Shown here in pieces: positions 1 to 7,222 of a stretch of DNA of 11,284 nt. This stretch comes from JBDNFP01 sp041689775 (GTDB taxonomy: Bacteria > Bacteroidota > Bacteroidia > Cytophagales > Spirosomataceae): NCBI GenBank assembly GCA_041689775.1, contig JBDNFP010000020.1, forward strand, positions 1 to 11,284, read 5' to 3'. The notes under the pieces are model-generated. The model saw only the letters and a program-made list of their open reading frames with translations. It was not told the DNA's origin and made no database searches. Within the stretch, counting starts at the first letter, position 1. The number at the start of each line of letters is the position of its first letter. A program made the position numbers and the translations under genes.

Positions 1-255
1 GAAGATATGTCTCTAACCAATCCCGCCAAAGTGCGGCTGATGCTGTGCGTGGTCATCGCCTGCTACGTTCTGTGCGTCTGCGAGGGCATCAGGCACATGA
101 GGAAAATAGCGGTCAGCAAAAAGACGAGAACACGCTATGAGTCTGTTTTCCCAAGAGGGTACAGTATCTTCTGCCAGTTTTGCCAGAATCTTGGACTTCT
201 CCTGGATTGGATGCTGGCCAATTTCGGCAAGCCAATCAGGTACGCACCGACTTGA
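1..255 (+). CDS. IS4-like transposase, C-terminal fragment (cut by window edge)
   Basis: Reading frame 1 is open from the first base to a TGA at 253-255, so this is the last ~84 codons of a gene that starts outside the window. The ATG at position 7 is probably internal. The residues fit the C-terminal end of IS4/DDE_Tnp_1 transposases: a hydrophobic helix (RLMLCVVIACYVLCVCEG), then a basic patch with lysines and arginines, then a SVFPRGYS segment that matches the family's 'xSxFRxGxx' tail. The catalytic DDE residues would lie upstream and cannot be seen. In the family the enzyme cuts and pastes the insertion sequence. The gene points toward the truncated methyltransferase on the other strand, and its stop lies ~20 bp before that reading frame ends. 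The family call rests on tail similarity recalled from memory and is moderately sure. Confidence 0.65.
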   Translation, partial: EDMSLTNPAKVRLMLCVVIACYVLCVCEGIRHMRKIAVSKKTRTRYESVFPRGYSIFCQFCQNLGLLLDWMLANFGKPIRYAPT

Positions 256-277
256 TTTTTGAAATGTCCAGTAATCA
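1..277 (+). mobile_element. Right end of an IS4-like insertion sequence
   Basis: This is the 3' part of an insertion sequence, comprising the transposase tail and about 20 bp of non-coding end. The outer boundary is inferred from the methyltransferase on the opposite strand: its family-like residues (GGNWQDIPESLMS) continue up to the codon at 278-280 and a stop follows at once at 275-277. The IS terminal inverted repeat should therefore lie roughly within 256-277, which reads ATTACTGGACA outward-in on the minus strand. The left end, its matching inverted repeat and the target duplication lie outside the window, so the exact boundary is not proven. Confidence 0.55.
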
Positions 278-1075
278 GCTCATTAATGATTCAGGAATAT
301 CTTGCCAGTTACCACCCTGGGGAATATGCTTATATCGTTCAATTACTAGGCTAGAATTTTTCGTGACTTGGTGATTAGCTGATCTTTTTAGATTGCCGCG
401 AAGTGCTTTTGCATATAAAGAAATAGGCTTTGTGCCATACTCTTGCCAGTTCTCAACCGCTCCTACTTCCAATTTAGGCAAGTCAAATAATGCATCCTTC
501 ACAGAAACTGAAGATAAGGAATTTGGCTTGGGAAAGTATATCTCATTTCTATCTAAACTGCCAACAAAAAAAAATCGAGTGCGCTTTTGTGGAATTCCAA
601 AATCAACAGCATTTAATTTCTGATAAGATATCCTGTACCCTATTTTTTCCAAATCTGTAATTACTCTGTGTAAGAAAAGCCCACTCTCAGTTTCAGAAAA
701 TCCTTTAACATTCTCAAATACAACCCATTTTGGTAATGGCTTGATAATTTTGATAATTCTTATGAATTCCTCAAAAAGCCAATTTTTATCGTTCTGGATG
801 TTTCTGTTTTTTTGATTCGAAGTAGAAAAGCCTTGGCAGGGTGGTCCGCCGAATAATATCACCTCATCTTTCTTTGATAGATTCAGGGGAACTTCCTTTA
901 ACTTCCGGATATCATTACTAAAAATATTTGTTTTTTTAAAATTGTAACTATATGTATTGCAGGTACTTGTGTCATTCTCAACGGCAAACCTCACATCAAT
1001 TCCAGCTTCGATCGCCCCTAATGACATTCCACCGGCACCCGAAAACAAATCAATGCCGATAATTGATCGATCCAT
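275..1075 (-). pseudogene. C5-cytosine DNA methyltransferase, 3'-truncated by an IS
   Basis: The start is taken at ATG 1075-1073 (MDRSIIGIDLF), because the family normally begins a few residues before motif I; the open frame continues upstream to 1192 only through a hairpin. Numbered from this start (266 aa), the motifs are motif I DLFSGAGG (9-16), motif IV GGPPCQGFS with the catalytic Cys80, motif VI ENV (121-123) and motif VIII QKRTR (163-167), followed by part of the target-recognition region. Motif IX (RExARLQxFP type) and motif X (GNxVPP type), which complete the AdoMet fold, are absent: the frame stops just after IPESLMS. Complete relatives are usually longer than 300 aa. The break coincides with the end of the IS4-like element. 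The family methylates C5 of cytosine, often in restriction-modification systems, but no endonuclease gene is visible here. The gene is visibly more AT-rich than its neighbours, suggesting acquisition by transfer. It is very likely inactive. Confidence 0.85.
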
Positions 1076-1148
1076 TATTTGACTATTATTTTTTTGGCTA
1101 AAATTGCAATTTACTGAAATTCGATATATGTTTTCATTTAATCTGAAC

Positions 1149-1192
1149 TTGCCAACACCGACAGATTTTTGGAAATCTGTCGGCGTTGGCAA
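1149..1192 (-). terminator. Long hairpin after the VPS10-like gene
   Basis: The arms 1149-1168 and 1173-1192 form a 20-bp stem around a 4-nt loop. The single imperfection is a G-U wobble when transcribed on the minus strand, but an A-C mismatch on the plus strand. This favours function in the minus-strand transcript. It begins 6 bp past the stop codon of the VPS10-like gene, so it likely ends that transcript and shields the codirectional methyltransferase from read-through. No clear T-tract follows, so it may instead be a dispersed palindromic repeat or an RNA-stabilising structure. Confidence 0.6.
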
Positions 1193-1198
1193 TCAGCA

Positions 1199-4100
1199 TT
1201 ACTTCACCTCCTCCATTCCCAACTCCTCCTCCCTGTACTTCTCCCACTCACCGGGGGTAGAGGGGATAGCTTGCGTGGTGATTCCCCGGCGTGATGGACG
1301 CTTTTCTGGGGCCTTAATGGTGAAAGTCTGTTCCGCTTTGGCGCCACCGGCAGTCGTGATAACGACCTTGTACTTACCCGGACGAACGTACAGATTTTTG
1401 TCTTCGGCTTCTTCCAGCTTCACCTCAGCCTGCCCTGAGCTTGCCGAAGTATCTTTCTTTTTCGTTTCGTTTAGGTACTTCTCGTAGGCCGTTTTTGCGC
1501 CAGCCTCTACGGTAAGATTCCAGTTCACGAAGTTGAGTCCGGCCTCACTCTTATCCGTCAAAGTAGCTAAGGTTAAGCCTTTGTCGGTCTGCACGGTGAT
1601 AGTGCCTGCGCCGGCCGTTTTGGTATAGAACGAAATCTCGTACTTCATCGGCTCTGCTTCCTCGTACTTGCGTACGCGGCCCCAACGCTCATTGTATGTT
1701 GGAGAATTGACGGCAAAAGCATAGACTTCTTTCTCACGAAGAGTATCGGCCAATTGCTGCACCAGGCTCACATCCGCTACGTAGATAGAGCGTCCGTGGG
1801 TACCTATTACCAGTTCTTTGTCGCGTGGGTGCACCAGCAGATCGTGCACGGCTACGGCGGGGAGGTCGCCCGACATCCGCATGAAGGAAGCACCCTTATC
1901 CAGTGAAATATATACGCCGTGGTCAGTACCTACGTACAGAATATTAGCGTTTGATGGATCTTCTTTTACTACGTTTATAGGCTCGGCGGGTAGGTCGGTA
2001 CCAATGGTTTTCCAGGTTTGGCCGTAGTCGGTTGAAGCGTACAGATACGCCTTGAAGTTATCGTTCCGGTAGCCATTCAGGGATGCATATACAGTTGCTT
2101 CGTTGTGAGCAGAGGCCGTCACCCGGCTTACCCACAAATTCTGGGGTAGCGCATCCGAGATTTTCGTCCAAGTATAACCTGCATCTTTCGATACGTGAAT
2201 CAGCCCGTCGTCTGATCCGGCGTAAATCAAGCCGAAGCGCAGCGGCGACTCGTCGATAGTGGCCAACGTACCAAACGGTACATCGCCTTCTTTACCGCCC
2301 TTGGTCAGGTCAGCCGACAGGGTTTCGAAGGTTTCGCCTTTGTCCATACTACGGTGAAACTTGTTAGAACCAAAGTACACAATGTCCTGATTGTGGCGCG
2401 ACAAATGAATTGGTGCCTGCCAGTTGAAGCGAAGTTTAGGGTCGCCAATTGCGCGGGGCATCACCAGCCGCTTCATGCTACCAAAGCCACTCCGGTTTTT
2501 ATCGAGCCGGAAGTAGTTACCAAACTGAAACCCGGTGTAGACGGTGCTGTTGTCACGCCAGTCGACCTGTACTTGCATACCGTCGCCGCCCATGATTGAT
2601 TTCCAGGTAGGAAGCGGCACTTCTTCGCGCGGCTTGGAAGTACCAAACCATACGCCGTTATCCTGTAAGCCTCCGTAAATATTGTAGGGGTTTTCCATGT
2701 CTACCGCAATGGCATAAAACTGACCCATTGGCTCCGAGTTCAGGTGCGACCAGTGCTTGCCTTTATCATACGTAACGTTCACTCCCCCATCGTTACCGTT
2801 AATCATGTGATCGGGGTTTTTGGGGTTGATCCACAGTGCATGGTGATCAGAATGCACGTTTTCTTTATCCGCATTTTTCCAAGACTTGCCACCATCTTCT
2901 GAAATCAGAATAGGCACGCCAAATGTGACGATACGATTGGGATCGCTGGGAGCAATGAAGATTTGTCCAAAGTAATACCCATAGGAAGACACCATATCGA
3001 TGTAGTCTTCGTGCGTTTTCTTCCAGGTTTTACCACCATCGTCGGTGCGGTATACTTCGGCTCCTTTTACGGGGGCAGAAATAAGGTCATCGTTGGCACC
3101 GCCCACAAAATCGTAGATATCCTTCACTTTCAGCCTCCCCGCTTCAATTTGTTTTTTGAGTTGTTTAGCCGAATTCTTTTCCGGGAAACCCGATTTATCC
3201 AAAAACTCATTGATCACCAAGTCGGGGAGTTTTACAAAATTCTCCACCGTCATGTCTTTCAGCTGCTTTACCGTAAGACCTTCTTCTTCCTTTTTTTCTT
3301 CTGGCTTGCGTTGGTCCTGATTATCGACAAACACATACATCGTGTTAGGGTTCCCGGCGTAGATGTCCAGCCCAATACGGCCTACACCTTCGCCCTGCGG
3401 CAAGCCACTCGCCGGAGTACTCAACAATTGCCATGTAATACCTCCGTCGGTTGACTGGTAAATACCTGATGACTTACCTCCTTCGACGAAGTTCCAGGCG
3501 CTGCGCTCCTTATACCACATGGACGCAAACAGTACGTTGGGGTTGGTTAGGTGAATATCCAGGTCAATGGCTCCGGTGTTATTATCCACAAATAACGTTT
3601 TGGCCCAGGTTTTACCTCCGTCGGTTGTTTTGTACACGCCCCGCTCGGGGTTTGAACTGTACAAGCCTCCCACGGCCGCCACCCATACGGTATTTGGGTC
3701 GGTGGGGTGAAGTATTACTTTTCCAATGTGGTGGGTGGCTGCCAGGCCTAGGTGCTGCCAAGTTTTGCCGCCATCGGTCGATTTGTATATTCCATCACCG
3801 GCGTACGATGAGCGGCTTGAATTATTCTCACCGGTACCTACCCAAATGGTCTGTCCGTTCGTTTTCCAGTCTACGGCAATATCACCAATGGTCATGGTGG
3901 ATTCGTTATCAAACAGAGGCGCGAAGCTCATGCCGTTGTTTTCGGTTTTCCACAAACCACCCGAGGCGTAGGCCACAAAGAAATGGGTTGGGTTGGCGTC
4001 ATTGACGTCGAGATCAACCACGCGACCACTCATGTTAGTAGGCCCCACGGCCCGAAACTTCACATTATTGACCAACGAAGCGGCATCCAGTTTTTGACGC

Positions 4101-4249
4101 TGTTGGTAGCCAGTCATCCGTTGAGCGGCGGTGGTAGCCTCGATACCCATGGAGACAGGAGCAGTAACTTTTTGCTTCTTTTTCTGGGCGCTTACTCCCA
4201 GCGATACACCTACCGATAAGGCAAATGTATAAAGTAGTATTTTTCTCAT
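1199..4249 (-). CDS. Secreted VPS10/sortilin-like Asp-box beta-propeller protein
   Basis: The protein is 1016 aa. It has a signal peptide (MRKILLYTFALSVGVSLGVSAQ, cut near residue 21), so the mature protein is exported. The bulk consists of beta-propeller repeats marked by Asp boxes (S/T-x-D-x-G-x-T-W): about ten can be seen, near residues 157, 208, 267, 402, 450, 493, 634, 687, 739 and 782. A Lys/Glu-rich helical insert sits at ~311-385. The C-terminal ~180 residues form a likely beta-sandwich (sections near 868-900 and 955-978). Database names for this family include 'VPS10 domain-containing protein' and 'glycosyl hydrolase, BNR repeat'. Asp boxes are structural, so a glycosidase activity cannot be claimed and the substrate is unknown. 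Residues 934-942 are encoded by a REP-like repeat. The gene diverges from the outer-membrane receptor gene across 410 bp, and a TAnnTTTG box lies 46 bp upstream of the start. The ATG chosen is the one directly before the signal peptide. Confidence 0.85.
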   Translation of the reverse strand: MRKILLYTFALSVGVSLGVSAQKKKQKVTAPVSMGIEATTAAQRMTGYQQRQKLDAASLVNNVKFRAVGPTNMSGRVVDLDVNDANPTHFFVAYASGGLWKTENNGMSFAPLFDNESTMTIGDIAVDWKTNGQTIWVGTGENNSSRSSYAGDGIYKSTDGGKTWQHLGLAATHHIGKVILHPTDPNTVWVAAVGGLYSSNPERGVYKTTDGGKTWAKTLFVDNNTGAIDLDIHLTNPNVLFASMWYKERSAWNFVEGGKSSGIYQSTDGGITWQLLSTPASGLPQGEGVGRIGLDIYAGNPNTMYVFVDNQDQRKPEEKKEEEGLTVKQLKDMTVENFVKLPDLVINEFLDKSGFPEKNSAKQLKKQIEAGRLKVKDIYDFVGGANDDLISAPVKGAEVYRTDDGGKTWKKTHEDYIDMVSSYGYYFGQIFIAPSDPNRIVTFGVPILISEDGGKSWKNADKENVHSDHHALWINPKNPDHMINGNDGGVNVTYDKGKHWSHLNSEPMGQFYAIAVDMENPYNIYGGLQDNGVWFGTSKPREEVPLPTWKSIMGGDGMQVQVDWRDNSTVYTGFQFGNYFRLDKNRSGFGSMKRLVMPRAIGDPKLRFNWQAPIHLSRHNQDIVYFGSNKFHRSMDKGETFETLSADLTKGGKEGDVPFGTLATIDESPLRFGLIYAGSDDGLIHVSKDAGYTWTKISDALPQNLWVSRVTASAHNEATVYASLNGYRNDNFKAYLYASTDYGQTWKTIGTDLPAEPINVVKEDPSNANILYVGTDHGVYISLDKGASFMRMSGDLPAVAVHDLLVHPRDKELVIGTHGRSIYVADVSLVQQLADTLREKEVYAFAVNSPTYNERWGRVRKYEEAEPMKYEISFYTKTAGAGTITVQTDKGLTLATLTDKSEAGLNFVNWNLTVEAGAKTAYEKYLNETKKKDTSASSGQAEVKLEEAEDKNLYVRPGKYKVVITTAGGAKAEQTFTIKAPEKRPSRRGITTQAIPSTPGEWEKYREEELGMEEVK
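1425..1450 (-). repeat. REP-like short repeat inside a coding sequence
   Basis: On the minus strand this stretch reads ACTTCGGCAAGCTCAGGG followed by CAGGCTGA. It differs by one base from a widely dispersed bacterial intergenic motif I know as CTTCGACAAGCTCAGG. Here it lies within the VPS10-like gene in frame, encoding TSASSGQAE at residues 934-942, in a linker between two C-terminal segments rich in Lys and Glu. The identification is from memory of the motif; copy number in this genome is unknown. Confidence 0.6.
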
Positions 4250-4285
4250 CAGAAGACGATTAGCTTGATTAAGAGTTTGTAGATG

Positions 4286-4297
4286 TTGTCATGACAA
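4286..4297. promoter_or_regulatory. 12-bp perfect palindrome TTGTCATGACAA
   Basis: This is a perfect dyad with no spacer. It overlaps the last bases of the -7 box and the expected transcription start region of the VPS10-like gene, a position typical of repressor operators. No regulator is encoded in the window. A palindrome of this length can occur by chance, so the operator reading is inference. Confidence 0.35.
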
Positions 4298-4302
4298 AAA
4301 TA
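4295..4302 (-). promoter_or_regulatory. Bacteroidota-type -7 box (TATTTTTG)
   Basis: On the minus strand TATTTTTG matches the Bacteroidota primary-sigma -7 consensus TAnnTTTG exactly. It lies 46 bp upstream of the VPS10-like start codon, leaving a plausible short leader. A matching -33 TTG is not visible at the usual spacing, so the assignment is tentative. Confidence 0.5.
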
Positions 4303-4659
4303 GGAAAGTATACCTGATTATGGACTTAGGTCGCGGCCTTAAATGCAAAAATATCAGCCTTGACTTAATAAGGGGCCAAGGCTAATCCACGAAAATATCC
4401 CTTTAATTTCTTAGAAATCCAACCCCTCATGTTGGCTCTGCCTATCTCTGGTCTCGGTTCTTTGCATCAGGAAATTCTGCACCCTTTGGGGTATTACTCC
4501 CCCAAACTATCCAATTTTTAGGCCTTAGAATCTATTACTAGCCGGGGAATTCCCATTGGCACAAAAATTAGATGTACATACACTAATTGCACTTTTTTCG
4601 AACCATTCAGCTACCCCACTTGTCTTACTAGAGAAGTTAATATTACAATAACATAACTT

Positions 4660-7146
4660 ATGAAGTTGCTCATTTATACCATTTTAACACTTTCTTTTAC
4701 ATTTCTACAATCCACAGTAAACGCTCAAATTCCCGTTTCCACTGCTACTTCGACTACCAATAAAACCTCTGTCGGAACCATTACCGGAGAACTCATGTAC
4801 GCAAAAGAGGGGGCAACTTTACCCGTCGAGTTTGCCAGTATTGCTATATTTAGAACAGCGGACTCCACCGCAGCCGGAGGTACCATCAGTGACGAAATAG
4901 GTCTGTTCAAGTTAACCGGTGTACCTACTGGTAACTACTACTTACTAATTCAATCACTCGGGTTTAAAGACTTCCGTAAAAACAAGGTTTCTCTTACCGC
5001 CAAAAGCCCTTCCTTGAAATTGGGGACCGTTGCGCTGACTCAAATCGCAAAGCAATTAAATACCCTTACCGTAACGGGCCAGAAGGAGTTAATTGAATAT
5101 TCACTGGATCGTAAAATTATTAACGTAGATAAGCTTCCTACCACTCTTGGCGGTAGCGCATTAGATATCATGCAAAATGTCCCCTCCGTAACCGTGGATA
5201 TTGACGGGAACCTAAGCTTGCGGGGTAGTGAAAACGTAATAGTTTTGGTAGATGGTAAGCCATCGGGCCTCACCGGACTAGATCGCCAAGCGGTCTTAGA
5301 TCAGATTCCGGCCAGTAATATCGAAACCATCGAGGTAATTACAAACCCCTCTTCCAAGTTTGACGCAGACGGTGCTGCGGGTATTATCAACATCGTATTG
5401 AAAAAAGAGAAGGCATCCGGCTTCAACGGTAATGCTGATCTGAACCTAGGAACGCGTGACAAGTACAACGCTTCCATCAACCTCAACAACCGGCTTGAAA
5501 AAGTAAACCTTTTTACGAGTTATAATTTTCAGAATCGTCGTCGCTTCTCCTATCGTAATAATGACCGGAAGAATTTTAACAACAAAAATCTTCGCTACCT
5601 GGAACAACGGCAGAACGGTATTAGTCATGACCTAAATAATAACCTGCGTTTCGGATTTGACTGGGATGTGAATAAGCAACTTCAAATGAGTGGTTCGGTC
5701 ATGTATCGTCCGGAATATGACCGCGACCGTGATTCGAGTATCTATCGCTACCAAAACAGCGCCCGGGAAATTATTCAGCTGATCGACCGTACTTCGGATG
5801 AAGAAGAGAAAGGTGGTGGCTTTGATTATTCTCTGAGATTACGTAGGACATTTGATAAGAAAGATCGTTTGCTGACTTTTGACGCTACACTTTCTACCTC
5901 ATCCAGCGATCAGCTATCGTTGTTTACCCAAACAACCACTAACGCCCTTGGGGTACCTATCTCCGATGCGCTTTTTCAGCGCAACACCCGTCTGAATAAT
6001 GACCAAGTGGCTGTGATGCAACTTGACTTTACGGAGCCACTGAAAAATAAGGCCAAGTTTGAAACAGGGCTAAAATATACCAGTCGGCTTCTAGACGGTG
6101 ATTTTCAATTTGAAAATCGTCTGGGAGATTCTCAGCAATGGGTACTTAATCCACTACTCTCCAACCGTTTTGTCTACGACGAACGCACCAGTGCTGCCTA
6201 CGTAAATTACGGTAAGGAAGAGAAAAAGTGGAGTTATCAGGTGGGTTTACGTTTAGAAAACACCAACCTGACCACGGAGCAACGTACCACCGGAGAGGTA
6301 GCCAATCAAAACTATACCTACCTTTTCCCGAGCGCCTTCCTGAATTATAACCTCAGCCAAGCCCAGAAAATGCAGGTAAACTATACCCGCCGTATTAACC
6401 GCCCGTGGGTACGGGCTCTAAACCCGTTCACTGATATTTCGGACCCGCTCAATATCCGGTTTGGTAACCCTAACCTGCGTCCTGAGTTGATCAACTCTTT
6501 TGAACTGAGCCACCTTTGGTACGGTAAGTCTACCTCATTGACTTCAACTGCCTTTTACCGGGCTACTACGGATAACGTTACCCGGTACAGCCGTCTGCGT
6601 GAAGATGGGGTTACGGAGCAAACCTACCTTAACCTTGCCACATCGTCGTCGTACGGTCTGGAATTTGTGCTGAATCAGGATATCACCCGCTGGTGGAAAG
6701 CCAACGGTAACTTCTTCTACTTCATGTCAACTATTACGGGCGGCCCTACCACACCGGACGTACTGACCCGCTCTAACCGCAGCTGGAGCGCCCGCGTAAA
6801 TTCCAACATGACTATCATGAAAGGATTTGATGCGCAGTTGAGTGTTAACTACCGCTCGCCCTTTATTGTGCCACAGGGAGAGATTCAAAGCTTTTTCAAC
6901 GTAGATCTCGGTGTAAAAAAAGATGTGCTGAAAGGTAGAGGAGCAATAAGCCTCCGGGTAAGTGATATCTTCAATACGTTACAATTCCGGATCGACCGCT
7001 TCGGAGAAGGCTTCACTGGCTTTACCGAAGGAAAGCGCGAATCACGCATTGCTTTCATTGGCTTTACCTACCGTTTTGGAAAGCAGGCTCAGCAATTGCA
7101 GCGTGAGCGCGGAGAACGCGGCGGCGACATGGGCGATGACTTCTAA
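4660..7146 (+). CDS. TonB-dependent-receptor-like outer-membrane beta-barrel protein
   Basis: The protein is 828 aa. A signal peptide (MKLLIYTILTLSFTFLQSTVNAQ) directs export. Residues ~38-127 form a carboxypeptidase-regulatory-like beta-sandwich domain, common at the N-terminus of Bacteroidota receptors. Residues ~145-250 are a plug-like domain: LRGSENVIVLVDGKPSGLTG (187-206) and the 'IETIEVITNPSSKFDADGAAG' type segment ending IINIVLKK (~242-249). Residues ~255-809 are the beta-barrel (PF14905, OMP_b-brl_3 type), closing with a strand rich in alternating aromatic residues (IAFIGFTYRFG). A charged tail containing QRERGERGG and ending GDDF follows the last strand. Such proteins sit in the outer membrane and usually import ligands with TonB energy; the substrate cannot be told, and no SusD partner is adjacent. 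A clear TonB box is not evident. The ATG lies before the signal peptide with no Shine-Dalgarno sequence. The gene ends at a hairpin terminator facing the rRNA methyltransferase gene. Confidence 0.88.
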   Translation: MKLLIYTILTLSFTFLQSTVNAQIPVSTATSTTNKTSVGTITGELMYAKEGATLPVEFASIAIFRTADSTAAGGTISDEIGLFKLTGVPTGNYYLLIQSLGFKDFRKNKVSLTAKSPSLKLGTVALTQIAKQLNTLTVTGQKELIEYSLDRKIINVDKLPTTLGGSALDIMQNVPSVTVDIDGNLSLRGSENVIVLVDGKPSGLTGLDRQAVLDQIPASNIETIEVITNPSSKFDADGAAGIINIVLKKEKASGFNGNADLNLGTRDKYNASINLNNRLEKVNLFTSYNFQNRRRFSYRNNDRKNFNNKNLRYLEQRQNGISHDLNNNLRFGFDWDVNKQLQMSGSVMYRPEYDRDRDSSIYRYQNSAREIIQLIDRTSDEEEKGGGFDYSLRLRRTFDKKDRLLTFDATLSTSSSDQLSLFTQTTTNALGVPISDALFQRNTRLNNDQVAVMQLDFTEPLKNKAKFETGLKYTSRLLDGDFQFENRLGDSQQWVLNPLLSNRFVYDERTSAAYVNYGKEEKKWSYQVGLRLENTNLTTEQRTTGEVANQNYTYLFPSAFLNYNLSQAQKMQVNYTRRINRPWVRALNPFTDISDPLNIRFGNPNLRPELINSFELSHLWYGKSTSLTSTAFYRATTDNVTRYSRLREDGVTEQTYLNLATSSSYGLEFVLNQDITRWWKANGNFFYFMSTITGGPTTPDVLTRSNRSWSARVNSNMTIMKGFDAQLSVNYRSPFIVPQGEIQSFFNVDLGVKKDVLKGRGAISLRVSDIFNTLQFRIDRFGEGFTGFTEGKRESRIAFIGFTYRFGKQAQQLQRERGERGGDMGDDF

Positions 7147-7167
7147 ACACCTGTACGATATAAAACT

Positions 7168-7198
7168 AAAAACGGGGCTCCATATGAGTCCCGTTTTT
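7168..7198 (+). terminator. Intrinsic terminator between convergent genes
   Basis: A 13-bp stem (7168-7180 with 7186-7198) encloses the loop CATAT, with five A's on the left arm, five T's on the right arm and further T's after it (7201-7204). All positions pair on the plus strand, with one G-U wobble; the minus strand has one A-C mismatch. It lies 22 bp after the receptor stop codon and 25 bp before the 3' end of the convergent gene, so it probably serves both, with a better fit for the receptor transcript. Confidence 0.85.
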
Positions 7199-7222
7199 AA
7201 TTTTATAGGATTTCGATACAAC

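Larger units (their letters stand above)
4250..4659. other. Divergent intergenic region (410 bp)
   Basis: There is no open reading frame of note here. The region separates the VPS10-like gene (-) from the receptor gene (+) and should contain both promoters. On the minus side a TATTTTTG box (4302-4295) overlaps a 12-bp palindrome. Two weak hairpins are visible: 4356-4362 with 4377-4383 (7 bp, 14-nt loop) and 4485-4491 with 4500-4506 (7 bp, 8-nt loop). I found no convincing TAnnTTTG box for the receptor gene and recognise no known riboswitch class. The region is long for Bacteroidota, so a leader or small RNA is possible but unsupported. Confidence 0.5.

Noticed and set aside
275..1075. Functional restriction-modification system
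   Set aside because: Motifs IX and X are missing and no endonuclease gene is present; only a broken methyltransferase can be supported.
1076..1192. 39-residue N-terminal extension of the methyltransferase
   Set aside because: It would be encoded partly by the long hairpin and has no family similarity; the internal ATG at 1075 lies just before motif I, where relatives start.
3451..4005. 184-aa open frame on + opposite the VPS10-like gene
   Set aside because: It is antisense to a long gene with a signal peptide and clear Asp boxes; its residues are rich in Trp, Arg and Cys with no family features, as expected of a shadow frame.
4356..4383. Riboswitch or terminator in the divergent region
   Set aside because: It has only a 7-bp stem with a 14-nt loop, no T-tract, and no match to a riboswitch class I know.
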